Shown: positions 30,707 through 38,698 of the stretch, piece by piece | Numbering within the stretch: position 1 is the stretch's first letter | How the letters are laid out: the number at the start of each line of letters is the position of its first letter | From: Nonomuraea guangzhouensis | GTDB taxonomy: Bacteria; Actinomycetota; Actinomycetes; Streptosporangiales; Streptosporangiaceae | Direction: 5' to 3' | Assembly (NCBI RefSeq): GCF_019396345.1 | Contig: NZ_JAHKRM010000026.1 | Span: 62,001-126,000 of the forward strand | DNA: 64,000 nt | The notes under the pieces: generated by a model | Seen by the model: the letters and a program-made list of their open reading frames with translations, nothing else | The model's database searches: none | Told to the model about the DNA's origin: nothing | Position numbers and translations under genes: made by a program

Positions 30707-33145
30707 TCAGGTCGTCCCGCCCTGCCTGGCGATGGCGATGAGCTCCTCGACCAGCGGGTGGGCCTGTTCGAGCTGGCCGAGCAGCAGATGGCACCGGACG
30801 AGCCGCTGCCGGGCGAGGGCTTGGTCGACGGCGTGCGCCGGGCCGGCCGCGTAGCCTTCGACGGCGATCCTGGCGTAGCCGATGGCCTCGTCCGTCCTGC
30901 CGTCCGCCAGCAGACCGTCCACCAGCGCCGTCGCCGCCTCGGCCGCCGGCAGCAGCACCATCCCCCGCAGCCGAGCGGCCCTCGCCTGGACCGGCGGCAA
31001 CGCGACCCGCGTCCCGGCTGGACCGGTCAAGGCCCGCTCCTGCACGGTCATGGCTCGGTCCTGCTCGGCCTGTGACCAGGCGATGGCCTCCAGCGCGTCG
31101 CGCGGCCGATCGAGCGCCGCCAAGGTCGCGCCCAGCACCGCGTACGTCATGGCCGCGACGACCGGCTCGTCCAGCTCGTCACAGAGATCGGCGGCCCGCT
31201 CGACCTGAGCCAGAGCCTCAACGGCCCGATCCCGCCCGAGCAACGCACCGGCGTGGACACACAGGGACCGCACCAGCATGCCGCGTCCTTCGTCCTCGAC
31301 GGCGTCGCCCAGCAGGTCGATGGCCTGCTCGACGGCAGCCGTCCCGGGCCGCCCCAACTCGTACTCCAGATCTCCCAGCACCCCCAGCGCGAGCCCGAGC
31401 CGACCCCGATACCGATCGGGATGGACCGCGGCCAACCCCTGGAACACCCGAACACCCAACTCCGCCCCCGCGACGGCCACCTCGCTGTCACCCTCCGCCA
31501 TCGCTCCACGGACGAGGCACTCACCCAGAGCCTCGTACGCCACACCTGGCGCCCACTCCAGCTCACCGGCGGCCATCTCAAGCGCCTCGACAGCGGAGAC
31601 CAGATACGGCACAGCCTCCTGTTCGTACGGAGTAGCGGCGGCGAAGATCTCGGCCGCCTCCGCCGCAGCCGCTTGGGCCTCGCTCACCCTGCCCGCCGCC
31701 ACCAGCCACACCGCCGCCTCGGCCAGCGCACCGGCCAGGGCGATCCGGTCGTCACCGGCACGCAGGTGCTCGACCCGGAGCTCGGCCAGCGTCGCCTCCA
31801 AACCGCAAGCCCCCGCAGACCGCTCCAGGCGGCGGGACCCCTCCCGCCGCAACCCCAGCGCGGCCACGGCAGCCGCTGTCTCCGGGTCCCCGTGCAGCGA
31901 CCGGAGCACGGCATCAAGCCGGTCACCGAGAAGAGACTGGACACCGAGCCGCGAGGACGGCTCCGCCAGTAGCTCGCCGAGCCGGCCGGTGACCAGCGAC
32001 CGCAGCGCCGACCGTACGGCAGGCCGCTCGCTCGACAGCCGTAAGACGTCGAGCATCCGCACCAGGTGCCCGGCCGTCCTGGCGGGATGGTCGTACACGG
32101 CCAGCACCAGCGCGGCGAGGCCCTCGGTCTCGTCCAGGAACTGCTCAGCCACGACCTCCGGCCCCAAAGGCGCCAGCCCAGCCTCGGAGGTGCCTGGGAA
32201 AAGCCTGGTCAACCAGTCGCCCAGGGCCAGTCGGCGGTCGTGTGCCTCAGGGACCGCGGACAGCAGTTCGCGCAGCTCCTCGCGGTCAGGCGTGGTGAGC
32301 GTGACCAGGGCCACCGCCTGCCGGGCCGTCGCGGCGTCCACCGGCTCGTGCCCGTCCGGCCATACCGTCATCCACTGTTCCAGCTCGTACATCAGAAACC
32401 GGCTGAGCAACTCCCCATCCGCCGCGACGTCGTCCCCACGCAGCCGCATCAAGGCGGCCAGCTGTAAGCGCAGCGGATCGTCATACCCCGGATCGCCGAC
32501 ATCGGGCAGAACGGCCCGGGGCGGTGCGAACGCCCGCATGGCCGCCGCCGCGTGCGCGACCCGCTCGGCGGCCGTCAGTGGACGGCGGCCGAGTTGAACG
32601 GTGATGGTGTTCAGCCCCTCCGGCAAGGGGCCTCGCCACCACTCGCCGTCGGTGGATTCGCGGGTGAGCAGCAGGATCCTGACCCGGGGACGGTCCTGCC
32701 GGCCGGACAGGTGCCGGACGAGCTCGCCGATGGCCGCCGCCGACGGCTCCGGGTGGTCGAGAGCGAGGAGCGTGGGGCGGAGTACGTCGAGGCCGGTGGC
32801 GCGGTGCGGGTCGGGCAGGAAACCGGCGTCCCATCCGGCTTCGGTGAGCTCGGTGCAGAGTTCGCCGGCCAGCCGGGTCTTGCCCGTGCCGCCCGCGCCC
32901 GTCAGCACCGCGATCGACAGAGGGCTCGGGTCGTCGGCCCAGGTTCGCAGGGCCGCCCGTTCCTCGTCGCGGCCCAGGAAGGGGACGACCGCGTGGTTCG
33001 GCGTCAGCAGCGGCCAGTCGGGGCAGTCGGGCGGCAGCGGTTCGCGGGCGGGCAGCAGCAGGCTCGACAGGGGGAGCAGGCCGTCGTGACCTGCGTGAAC
33101 CTCGACGACGCGCTCGGCCCCGAGGCAGTGCGGTGGCCTGTCCAT
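30707..33145 (-). CDS. STAND/AfsR-like P-loop ATPase with TPR repeats
   Basis: The 812-residue protein has an NB-ARC-type ATPase with Walker A GAGGTGKTRLA (about 83-93), then RVRILLLTRES (Walker B region, about 154-164). Long helical TPR-like repeats run from about 400 onward. An FLGRDEERAAL motif precedes the ATPase, as in AfsR-family and LuxR-type STAND proteins. No DNA-binding domain is visible at either end, so it may act by protein interaction. It stops abruptly in the TPR region, where the repeat pattern goes on in another frame (30027-30706). It probably encodes a full protein of about 1035 residues if the frameshift is removed. Confidence 0.75.
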   Translation of the reverse strand: MDRPPHCLGAERVVEVHAGHDGLLPLSSLLLPAREPLPPDCPDWPLLTPNHAVVPFLGRDEERAALRTWADDPSPLSIAVLTGAGGTGKTRLAGELCTELTEAGWDAGFLPDPHRATGLDVLRPTLLALDHPEPSAAAIGELVRHLSGRQDRPRVRILLLTRESTDGEWWRGPLPEGLNTITVQLGRRPLTAAERVAHAAAAMRAFAPPRAVLPDVGDPGYDDPLRLQLAALMRLRGDDVAADGELLSRFLMYELEQWMTVWPDGHEPVDAATARQAVALVTLTTPDREELRELLSAVPEAHDRRLALGDWLTRLFPGTSEAGLAPLGPEVVAEQFLDETEGLAALVLAVYDHPARTAGHLVRMLDVLRLSSERPAVRSALRSLVTGRLGELLAEPSSRLGVQSLLGDRLDAVLRSLHGDPETAAAVAALGLRREGSRRLERSAGACGLEATLAELRVEHLRAGDDRIALAGALAEAAVWLVAAGRVSEAQAAAAEAAEIFAAATPYEQEAVPYLVSAVEALEMAAGELEWAPGVAYEALGECLVRGAMAEGDSEVAVAGAELGVRVFQGLAAVHPDRYRGRLGLALGVLGDLEYELGRPGTAAVEQAIDLLGDAVEDEGRGMLVRSLCVHAGALLGRDRAVEALAQVERAADLCDELDEPVVAAMTYAVLGATLAALDRPRDALEAIAWSQAEQDRAMTVQERALTGPAGTRVALPPVQARAARLRGMVLLPAAEAATALVDGLLADGRTDEAIGYARIAVEGYAAGPAHAVDQALARQRLVRCHLLLGQLEQAHPLVEELIAIARQGGTT

Positions 33146-33245
33146 GGGGTCCGCCTAGTCGCTACGTCCCGATGTGTCGTCCTCGACGAGGGTGCCACCA
33201 CTATCGCATCAGGGATCGCCCCCGGGCAGGAGATTGCCCCGCTTG

Positions 33246-33881
33246 CTAGGCCTTCTCGCCCGTGAGCAGGGCCGCCAGGCCGAGGTAGACGAGGCCGCTG
33301 CCGATGTCGAGGCGGCGCCGCGCCCGCGTGGAGCGGCGGACCCGGCCGGCCAGGGCCGAGGAGAGCAGGGCGTACGTGCCGTCGGTGGTCATGCCGAGCG
33401 CCATCCACAGCAGTCCGAGCACCAGGATCTGCGGCGCGATCGGACCCGCCGCCGGGTCCGTGAACTGCGGCAGGAACGCCAGGAAGAAGATGGCCGTCTT
33501 GGGGTTGAGCACGTTGACCACGAACCCCTCCCAGAACATCCGCCGCCTGGAGTGCACCTCCACCTCGGCGACCTCCTCGGCGGGAGCCCGGGTCATCAGC
33601 TTGCGCACCCCGAGCCAGACCAGGTAGGCGACGCCTCCGTACTTGATCACGGTGAACGCCGTGGCCGAGGCGGCCACCAGCGCGCTGATGCCCAGCGCCG
33701 CGGCGACCACGTGCACCACCGAGCCCGTGTGGACGCCGAGCACCGAGACCAGGCCGGCCGACCTGCCTTGCGCGACGCTCCTGGTGACGATGAACAGAAC
33801 CGCGGGACCCGGCACCAGAAGGAGGGCGAGAGTGGCCGCGCAGAAGAGAGCGAGCGTCGCGAAATCCGGCATGTCGCTCAT
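33246..33881 (-). CDS. LysE/RhtB-family amino-acid exporter
   Basis: The 211-residue membrane protein has six likely helices and the family pattern LLLVPGPAVLFIVTRSVAQGR (helix 1 end) and NVLNPKTAIFFLAFLPQF (helix 4 region). LysE/RhtB proteins export basic or neutral amino acids or cysteine-pathway metabolites. I use ATG 33881 (MSDMPDF); a longer frame extends into the LysR gene. It is 37 bp downstream of a LysR regulator on the same strand, and that regulator is divergent from a cysteine-dioxygenase-like gene. A thiol or sulfur-amino-acid substrate is therefore an attractive but unproven idea. Confidence 0.87.
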   Translation of the reverse strand: MSDMPDFATLALFCAATLALLLVPGPAVLFIVTRSVAQGRSAGLVSVLGVHTGSVVHVVAAALGISALVAASATAFTVIKYGGVAYLVWLGVRKLMTRAPAEEVAEVEVHSRRRMFWEGFVVNVLNPKTAIFFLAFLPQFTDPAAGPIAPQILVLGLLWMALGMTTDGTYALLSSALAGRVRRSTRARRRLDIGSGLVYLGLAALLTGEKA

Positions 33882-33918
33882 AGTAGGCGTACGACCCTCA
33901 GCGCGGTCAAAAGGTTTC

Positions 33919-34779
33919 CTAGACGCTCTCCAGCAGAGCGGACAGCAGCGCCTCGGTGGCCGGCGGGTGGGGCGGGTCGCCGTAGACCGCCGCGTACACA
34001 TGCCTGGTCGACCCCGGGATCGCGGCCACCTCCACGTCCGGGTGCCGGTGCGCGGAGAGCGCCAGCCCGGGCAGCACGGTCAGCCCCATGCCCGCCGCCA
34101 CCAGCGCCTGCACGGCCACGATGTCGTCGCTGGTGAAGGAGATGCGCGGCTCGAACCCGGCCTTGGCGCAGAGGTCGAGCAGATGGCTACGGCACCGGTC
34201 ACAACCGGCGATCCAGGAATCACCGGCATGTGATCCCAGCTCCCCGGAAACGGTGGAAGACACCAGATAACTGGGGTCGTCGAGCAGGTGGATCATCTGG
34301 ATCCCCGGGTCCTCGGGCGCGGTGTCGTCGTAACGGAATATCACCGCCACCTCCACCCGACCCGCCCGCAGCAGCCGGAGCGCCTCCGGCGGCTCGGTCT
34401 CCGTGAGCTGCAGCCGCAGCCCGGGATGCGACGTCTCCAGCTGGATGGCCGCCTTGGGGATGAACGTGCCCAGCGCGGACGGGAACGCCGCCAGCCGGGC
34501 CCGCCCCGAACGGAGCCCCACGTGCGCGGCGAGCTCGTCGGAGGTGGCGTCGAGGCGCCCGATGATGTCGGCCGCCCGCGAGGCGAGCAGCTTGCCGGCC
34601 TCCGTCAGCCGGATGCCGCGCCCCACGCGCTGCACGAGCTTGGCCCCGGTCTCGGCTTCGAGACGCGCCAGGTGGTGGCTGACCGACGGCTGCGAGTAGT
34701 GCAGCTCCTTGGCGGCGGCGGTGAGCGAGCCCTTGCGTGCGACGGCGACGAGCACGCGGAGCCGTACGACATCGAGCAT
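33919..34779 (-). CDS. LysR-family transcriptional regulator
   Basis: The 286-residue LTTR has an N-terminal winged HTH (LRVLVAVARKGSLTAAAKEL, then HYSQPSVSHHLARLEAETG, residues about 6-45) and a C-terminal periplasmic-binding-like effector domain (about 90-280). The start ATG at 34779 abuts a 23-bp LysR box (34780-34802), so autorepression and a near-leaderless transcript are likely. It probably controls itself, the downstream LysE exporter and the divergent cupin dioxygenase at 34879. The inducer is unknown; a sulfur amino acid is suggested by the neighbours. Confidence 0.9.
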   Translation of the reverse strand: MLDVVRLRVLVAVARKGSLTAAAKELHYSQPSVSHHLARLEAETGAKLVQRVGRGIRLTEAGKLLASRAADIIGRLDATSDELAAHVGLRSGRARLAAFPSALGTFIPKAAIQLETSHPGLRLQLTETEPPEALRLLRAGRVEVAVIFRYDDTAPEDPGIQMIHLLDDPSYLVSSTVSGELGSHAGDSWIAGCDRCRSHLLDLCAKAGFEPRISFTSDDIVAVQALVAAGMGLTVLPGLALSAHRHPDVEVAAIPGSTRHVYAAVYGDPPHPPATEALLSALLESV

Positions 34780-34802
34780 TCATCAAGCATATCTATTGAT
34801 GA
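34780..34802. promoter_or_regulatory. LysR box in the lysR/cupin divergent promoter
   Basis: TCATCAA and TTGATGA form perfect 7-bp arms separated by 9 nt, and the site contains a T-N11-A core. It directly abuts the lysR start codon and lies 77 bp from the dioxygenase start, as expected for an LTTR recognition site. Confidence 0.7.
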
Positions 34803-34878
34803 GCCAGAAAACTTCTGTTGGACCTATGGATCTGGACGTAGCACCGTAGAAGGGGAGAGCGACTTTCGAGGAGGCGAC

Positions 34879-35400
34879 ATGGAAACGGTCCTGATCCGGC
34901 CAGGGCTCGACGCCCTCGTGTCGGACATCGGCGACATCACCGCCCGGGGTCTCGCCCCACGGGAGACCGCGTTCGCGGTGGCGGATCTGCTCCGGCCCCG
35001 GCTGTCCGGGCTCGACCTGCTGACGTCGGCGGAACGAGAGGGATCGCCCGATACGTACGTGTCCCAGGCGCTGTACGCGAGCGACGACTTCTCCGTCGTG
35101 GCGGTCGTGTGGCGGCCGGGCCAGTTCACGGTGATTCACGACCATGTGTCGTGGTGCGCGTTCGGGGTGATCAGCGGGATCGAGCACGAGACGCTCTACC
35201 GGGACATGGGGGATCACCTGCTGGAGATCGGGCGGGCCGCCAACCTGCCGGGCGAGGCGAGCGGGTTCGCGCCGCCCGGCGACATCCACAAGGTGATCAA
35301 CGTGAGTGACGAGGTCGGGGTGTCGCTGCACGTGTACGGTGCCGACGTGAGCCGGCTCGGCAGCAGCGTGCGCCGGGTCTACGACCTGCCCGTCAGGTAG
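34879..35400 (+). CDS. Cysteine dioxygenase-family cupin protein
   Basis: The 173-residue cupin has FTVIHDHVSWCAFGVISG, in which the two His of HDH and a later His in DIHKVIN (about residue 137) make the 3-His iron site of thiol dioxygenases. The family oxidises cysteine or 3-mercaptopropionate to the sulfinate using O2. The Shine-Dalgarno GAGGAGG precedes ATG 34879. The gene is divergent from lysR and overlaps the convergent alpha/beta hydrolase by 22 bp. Substrate (Cys versus another thiol) cannot be set from sequence alone. Confidence 0.8.
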   Translation: METVLIRPGLDALVSDIGDITARGLAPRETAFAVADLLRPRLSGLDLLTSAEREGSPDTYVSQALYASDDFSVVAVVWRPGQFTVIHDHVSWCAFGVISGIEHETLYRDMGDHLLEIGRAANLPGEASGFAPPGDIHKVINVSDEVGVSLHVYGADVSRLGSSVRRVYDLPVR

Positions 35401-36029
35401 CCCTCCAGGCGATCCGCCAGCTCCTTCGGCCGGGCCAGCATGGGGGCGTGGCTGCCGTCCATCTCGTCGGGCGTGATGCCGAGCCGTGCCCGGACCACCT
35501 CGCGCATGAAATCGGGCTCGTGCCAGCGGTCGTCGCGGCAGAGCAGGAACCTCGTCGGCACGTCCGGCCACCTGTCCAGCGGCCACGGCTCCCGCATGGC
35601 CTTGTCGGTGTGCTCCCTGGACCGGGTCATCGCCTCGGCGGCGAGCTCGGCGGGCACGTCGTGCATGAACTGCCCGATCGGGTCGTCTATGTCGCGCTTG
35701 CCGAAGCCGGTGTTCGCCCACCAGTCGGCCGGACGCTCGCCGGGAGCCGGGATCATGGCGGTCAGCATTACCAGCAGGTCGGCCTTGACGCGGTCGCAGA
35801 CGAGCGGGCCGATGAAGCCGCCCCAGGAATGGGCCACCACGACCAGGTCGCGGCGGTCGCCGATGGCCTCGACCACGGTCTCGGCGTACTCGCGCAGTCC
35901 CGCGGACTCGTCCTCCACAGGCAGGTCGACGGCCACCACGTCATGGCCCCTGCCACGCAGCTCGGCGTCGAGCAGGTGCCAGTCCCAGGCGCTGCCACCA
36001 CCACCGTGGATCAGTACAAAGGTCGTCAT
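35379..36029 (-). CDS. Alpha/beta hydrolase
   Basis: The 216-residue alpha/beta-hydrolase fold enzyme has FVLIHGGGGSAWDWHLLD (oxyanion region at the N-terminus), the nucleophile elbow AHSWGGFIG (Ser about 71) and a C-terminal DGSHAPML with the catalytic His. Compact members with this pattern resemble plant-type salicylate/esterase-like proteins and EstC-like hydrolases. I use ATG 36029 (MTTFVLIHGG); a TTG 15 nt upstream is possible. Its substrate is unknown. The divergent promoter with the split-barrel gene contains a 16-bp palindrome. Confidence 0.85.
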   Translation of the reverse strand: MTTFVLIHGGGGSAWDWHLLDAELRGRGHDVVAVDLPVEDESAGLREYAETVVEAIGDRRDLVVVAHSWGGFIGPLVCDRVKADLLVMLTAMIPAPGERPADWWANTGFGKRDIDDPIGQFMHDVPAELAAEAMTRSREHTDKAMREPWPLDRWPDVPTRFLLCRDDRWHEPDFMREVVRARLGITPDEMDGSHAPMLARPKELADRLEGYLTGRS

Positions 36030-36056
36030 GTCTGTATGGACCAATCGGCGACGGAG

Positions 36057-36072
36057 AACTCATCGATGAGTT
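36057..36072. promoter_or_regulatory. Perfect 16-bp palindrome in a divergent promoter
   Basis: AACTCATCGATGAGTT is self-complementary over 16 bp. It lies between the hydrolase start (36029) and the split-barrel gene (36124) and is flanked by TCTGTAT copies at 36031-36037 and 36090-36096. It is a candidate operator for the TetR regulator encoded two genes on. Confidence 0.6.
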
Positions 36073-36123
36073 TCCCGCACCCGGGAAGTCTGTATCCATG
36101 TACGCCATCAAGGAGAAGCGATC

Positions 36124-36633
36124 ATGGAACCGATCACCGAACTGGACGCCAGATACAGCGCCGAGGGCGCCACCGCGACCGGGTGGGCCGAGGCACGCGA
36201 AACGCTGGAGCGGGCCGAGACGTTCTGGCTCGCCACCGTCCGCCCCGACGGCAGCCCGCACGTCACGACCCTGCTGGCCGTCTGGCACGACGGCGCGCTC
36301 TGCTTCTGCACCGGCGCGGGCGAGCAGAAGGCCCGCAACCTGGAGTCCAACCAGCGCTGCACGCTCACGACCGGCGCGAACTCTCTGGGGGAGGGCCTGG
36401 ACGTGGTCGTGGAGGGGGTCGCGGAGCGGGTCACCGACTCCGGCCGGCTCAAGCGGCTCGCCGACGCCTACGAGCTCAAGTACGGCAGCGAATGGCGCTT
36501 CGAGGTGGGCGACGACGCCTTCCTGAACTCGCGCGGCGACCGGGTGCTGGTCTTCGCGGTGGCCCCGGCCAAGGCGTTCGGCTTCCGCAAGGGCCACTTC
36601 AGCCAGACCCGCTGGCGCTTCCAGCAGCACTGA
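36124..36633 (+). CDS. Pyridoxamine 5'-phosphate oxidase-like FMN/F420-binding split-barrel protein
   Basis: The 169-residue split beta-barrel protein has FWLATVRPDGSPHVTTLLAV (about 34-53) and LCFCTGAGEQKARNLE (about 59-74), which form the flavin/deazaflavin-binding pocket. Such proteins reduce or oxidise small molecules with FMN or F420; many in actinomycetes use F420. No catalytic residue decides between cofactors. It is followed 35 bp later by a TetR gene, so it is probably regulated with the divergent hydrolase by that TetR. Confidence 0.8.
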   Translation: MEPITELDARYSAEGATATGWAEARETLERAETFWLATVRPDGSPHVTTLLAVWHDGALCFCTGAGEQKARNLESNQRCTLTTGANSLGEGLDVVVEGVAERVTDSGRLKRLADAYELKYGSEWRFEVGDDAFLNSRGDRVLVFAVAPAKAFGFRKGHFSQTRWRFQQH

Positions 36634-36650
36634 TCCTGCCGGCCCGCCCC

Positions 36651-36668
36651 ACGGCTAGGCTGAGCCGT
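36651..36668 (+). promoter_or_regulatory. TetR operator-like inverted repeat at the tetR start
   Basis: ACGGCT (36651-36656) and AGCCGT (36663-36668) form 6-bp arms with a 6-nt spacer, and the repeat touches the ATG at 36669. Binding here would autorepress; no Shine-Dalgarno sequence is visible, so the mRNA may be leaderless. Confidence 0.5.
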
Positions 36669-37211
36669 ATGCCCGCACAGCGCCCCAGGCGGGCGGACGC
36701 GCGCCGCAACCACGACGCGGTGCTGGCCGCGGCCAGGAAACTGTTCGCCGAGCGCGGCGTGGACGCGCCGCTCGACGACGTCGCCCGCCTCGCCGGGGTC
36801 GGCAACGCCACCATGTACCGGCACTTTCCCACCCGCCAGGACCTGATCATCGCCGTGTACGCCGACGAGGTGACAGAGCTGTGCGAGGGGGGCGAGGCCC
36901 TGCTGGCAGCCGATTCGCCGGCCGACGCGCTGCACGAGTGGCTGGGCGCCTTCGTCGAGCACGTCGCGGGCAAGCGCGACCTGGCGCTGGCCCTCCCGAA
37001 AGACGGCTCCGCGCTGTTCGGCGAGTGGCACGAGAAGATGCTGGCCACCGCGTCGGCCCTGCTCATCAGGGCGCAGGACGCGGGCGAGGTCCGCGCCGAC
37101 CTGACCGTCCGCGAGCTGATGACCCTCGCCAACGCGATCGCCCTGACCGGCACGGGCCAGTCCGCCCGGCTCCTCGACCTGCTCAGGTACGGAACGGTCG
37201 GCGAGCGCTGA
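36669..37211 (+). CDS. TetR-family transcriptional regulator
   Basis: The 180-residue TetR protein has an N-terminal HTH (AVLAAARKLFAERGVDAPLD, then VARLAGVGNATMYRHFPTRQ, about 17-57). Its helical C-terminal ligand domain resembles the SbtR-like TetR_C class. An inverted repeat abuts its start codon, suggesting autoregulation. Likely targets are its neighbours, the split-barrel flavoprotein and the divergent hydrolase. Ligand unknown. Confidence 0.88.
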   Translation: MPAQRPRRADARRNHDAVLAAARKLFAERGVDAPLDDVARLAGVGNATMYRHFPTRQDLIIAVYADEVTELCEGGEALLAADSPADALHEWLGAFVEHVAGKRDLALALPKDGSALFGEWHEKMLATASALLIRAQDAGEVRADLTVRELMTLANAIALTGTGQSARLLDLLRYGTVGER

Positions 37212-37315
37212 ACGGGCCGTAGCGGGAAAAACTGTACACTTGTTGAGATCTTCCAAATGCTCCTTTACTCTCGGCCAGAGGCGCGCGTCAGCCGCTGGAA
37301 ACGGGAGGCACGGAA

Positions 37316-38032
37316 ATGCTGAAAGTGATCGGCGCGGGATTCCCGCGTACCGGAACCAGCTCGATGAAGGCCGCGCTGGAGCGGCTCGGATTCGGCCCCT
37401 GCTATCACATGTACGAGGTCCTGACCCATCCCGAACACGTCGACCGGTGGGCGGCCGTCGCCGCCGGCGAGTCGGCGGACTGGGACCAGGTGTTCGAGGG
37501 CTACCAGTCGGCGCAGGACTGGCCGGCCAGTGGCTTCTGGCGCGAGCAGGCGGCGGCCTACCCCGACGCCAAGGTCATCCTGACCGTCCGCGACCCCCAG
37601 CGCTGGTACGTCAGCATGCAGAACCTCCTCGCCAACGGCCCCCGCCGGCTCCAGACCATGGACCCGTCGCAGCTGCCACCGGTCGCGGCCACGATCTTCG
37701 CCTCGATGCGGAGGATGGGCCCGGTGATGAGCAGGATCGGGCAGGACACCTTCGGCAAGGACTGGACCTTCGAAGGAGGCCTGCCCCCAGAGGAGATCGC
37801 CATCGAGGCCTACCACCGCCATGTGGCCACCGTCCAGGCGAGCCTGCCCGCCAGCCGGCTGCTGGTGTTCGACGTACGCGAGGGGTGGGCGCCGCTCTGC
37901 GAGTTCCTGGACGTCGAGGTCCCCGCCGATGAGCCGTTCCCGCATCTCAACGACTCCGAGTCGATGCAGCGCATGCTTGACGGGCTGATGGCCGGCGAAG
38001 GCGTCAACTCCCCCTTCGGCCAGAGCCACTAG
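37316..38032 (+). CDS. Sulfotransferase-family P-loop protein
   Basis: The 238-residue protein carries the PAPS 5'-phosphosulfate-binding loop FPRTGTSSMKAAL (about 9-21) and VILTVRDPQRWYVS (about 85-98), the 3'-phosphate-binding strand with Arg and Ser. This is the Sulfotransfer_4-type architecture found in many bacterial proteins. It would transfer sulfate from PAPS to a hydroxyl or amine, though some members are not proven sulfotransferases. The start ATG 37316 follows GGGAGG. It is alone on its transcript, with a large hairpin 9 bp after its stop. Confidence 0.8.
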   Translation: MLKVIGAGFPRTGTSSMKAALERLGFGPCYHMYEVLTHPEHVDRWAAVAAGESADWDQVFEGYQSAQDWPASGFWREQAAAYPDAKVILTVRDPQRWYVSMQNLLANGPRRLQTMDPSQLPPVAATIFASMRRMGPVMSRIGQDTFGKDWTFEGGLPPEEIAIEAYHRHVATVQASLPASRLLVFDVREGWAPLCEFLDVEVPADEPFPHLNDSESMQRMLDGLMAGEGVNSPFGQSH

Positions 38033-38040
38033 GTCGATCG

Positions 38041-38095
38041 CCACCTCCCGCCTGGCCTCCCGCGCCCAGTACCATCGGAGGCCAGCAGGAGGTGG
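38041..38095 (+). promoter_or_regulatory. Long hairpin that sequesters the tetR Shine-Dalgarno sequence
   Basis: The left arm (38041-38060, CCACCTCCCGCCTGGCCTCC) pairs with the right arm (38077-38095) with one mismatch and one bulge across a 16-nt loop. The right arm contains AGGAGGTGG, the ribosome-binding site of the tetR gene starting at 38102. It may terminate the sulfotransferase transcript, repress translation of read-through RNA, or act as a DNA operator. Confidence 0.65.
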
Positions 38096-38101
38096 AGCTC
38101 G

Positions 38102-38698
38102 ATGGCAACCGGTAAGACCGCCCCTGACCAGGTGTGCGAGCCCGAAAGCAAGGGCCGGCGCACCCGCCGCCGGATCCTGGAGGCCGCCCGCCGCAGTTTC
38201 GGCGAGCTCGGCTACGAACGCGCCACCATCCGCGCGATCGCGGCGGAGGCCGACGTCGACAAGTCCTCGGTCATCCAGTACTTCGGCACCAAGCAGCAAC
38301 TGTTCCGCGAGTCCCTCGACTTCGGCATCGACATCGACTCGCTGACCACCGACGACCCGGGCCGCTCCGCCGAGAACTACCTGCGCGCCATGCTCGAACG
38401 CTGGGCCGCCGCCCCCGAAAGCCCGATGGCCGTACTCCTGCGCACCAGCATGACCAGCCAGGAAGCCGCCCAGATGCTGCGCGAGCACGTGACCTCGGCG
38501 GTGATCGACCGGATCGTGCCCGGGATCCACGGGCCCGACGCGCGCCTGCGGGCCGCGCTGACGGGCGCGGTGATGTTCGGCATCACCGTCCACCGCCACC
38601 TGATCCGGATGCCCGACCTGGCCGAGGCGGACCTCGACGACGTCCTCCGCCTGGCCGTACCCCTTATCCGCTCACTCCTCGACGCCGACACCGACTGA
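38102..38698 (+). CDS. TetR-family transcriptional regulator
   Basis: The 198-residue regulator has an N-terminal HTH (RRILEAARRSFGELGYERAT, then IAAEADVDKSSVIQYFGTKQ, about 22-63) and a C-terminal helical domain of the TetR_C_17 class (LRAMLERWAAAPESPMAVLL). The start ATG has a strong Shine-Dalgarno sequence that is buried in a hairpin. Its stop overlaps the end of the convergent PH-domain gene by 27 bp. Targets may include the upstream sulfotransferase; this is inferred only from position. Confidence 0.88.
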   Translation: MATGKTAPDQVCEPESKGRRTRRRILEAARRSFGELGYERATIRAIAAEADVDKSSVIQYFGTKQQLFRESLDFGIDIDSLTTDDPGRSAENYLRAMLERWAAAPESPMAVLLRTSMTSQEAAQMLREHVTSAVIDRIVPGIHGPDARLRAALTGAVMFGITVHRHLIRMPDLAEADLDDVLRLAVPLIRSLLDADTD

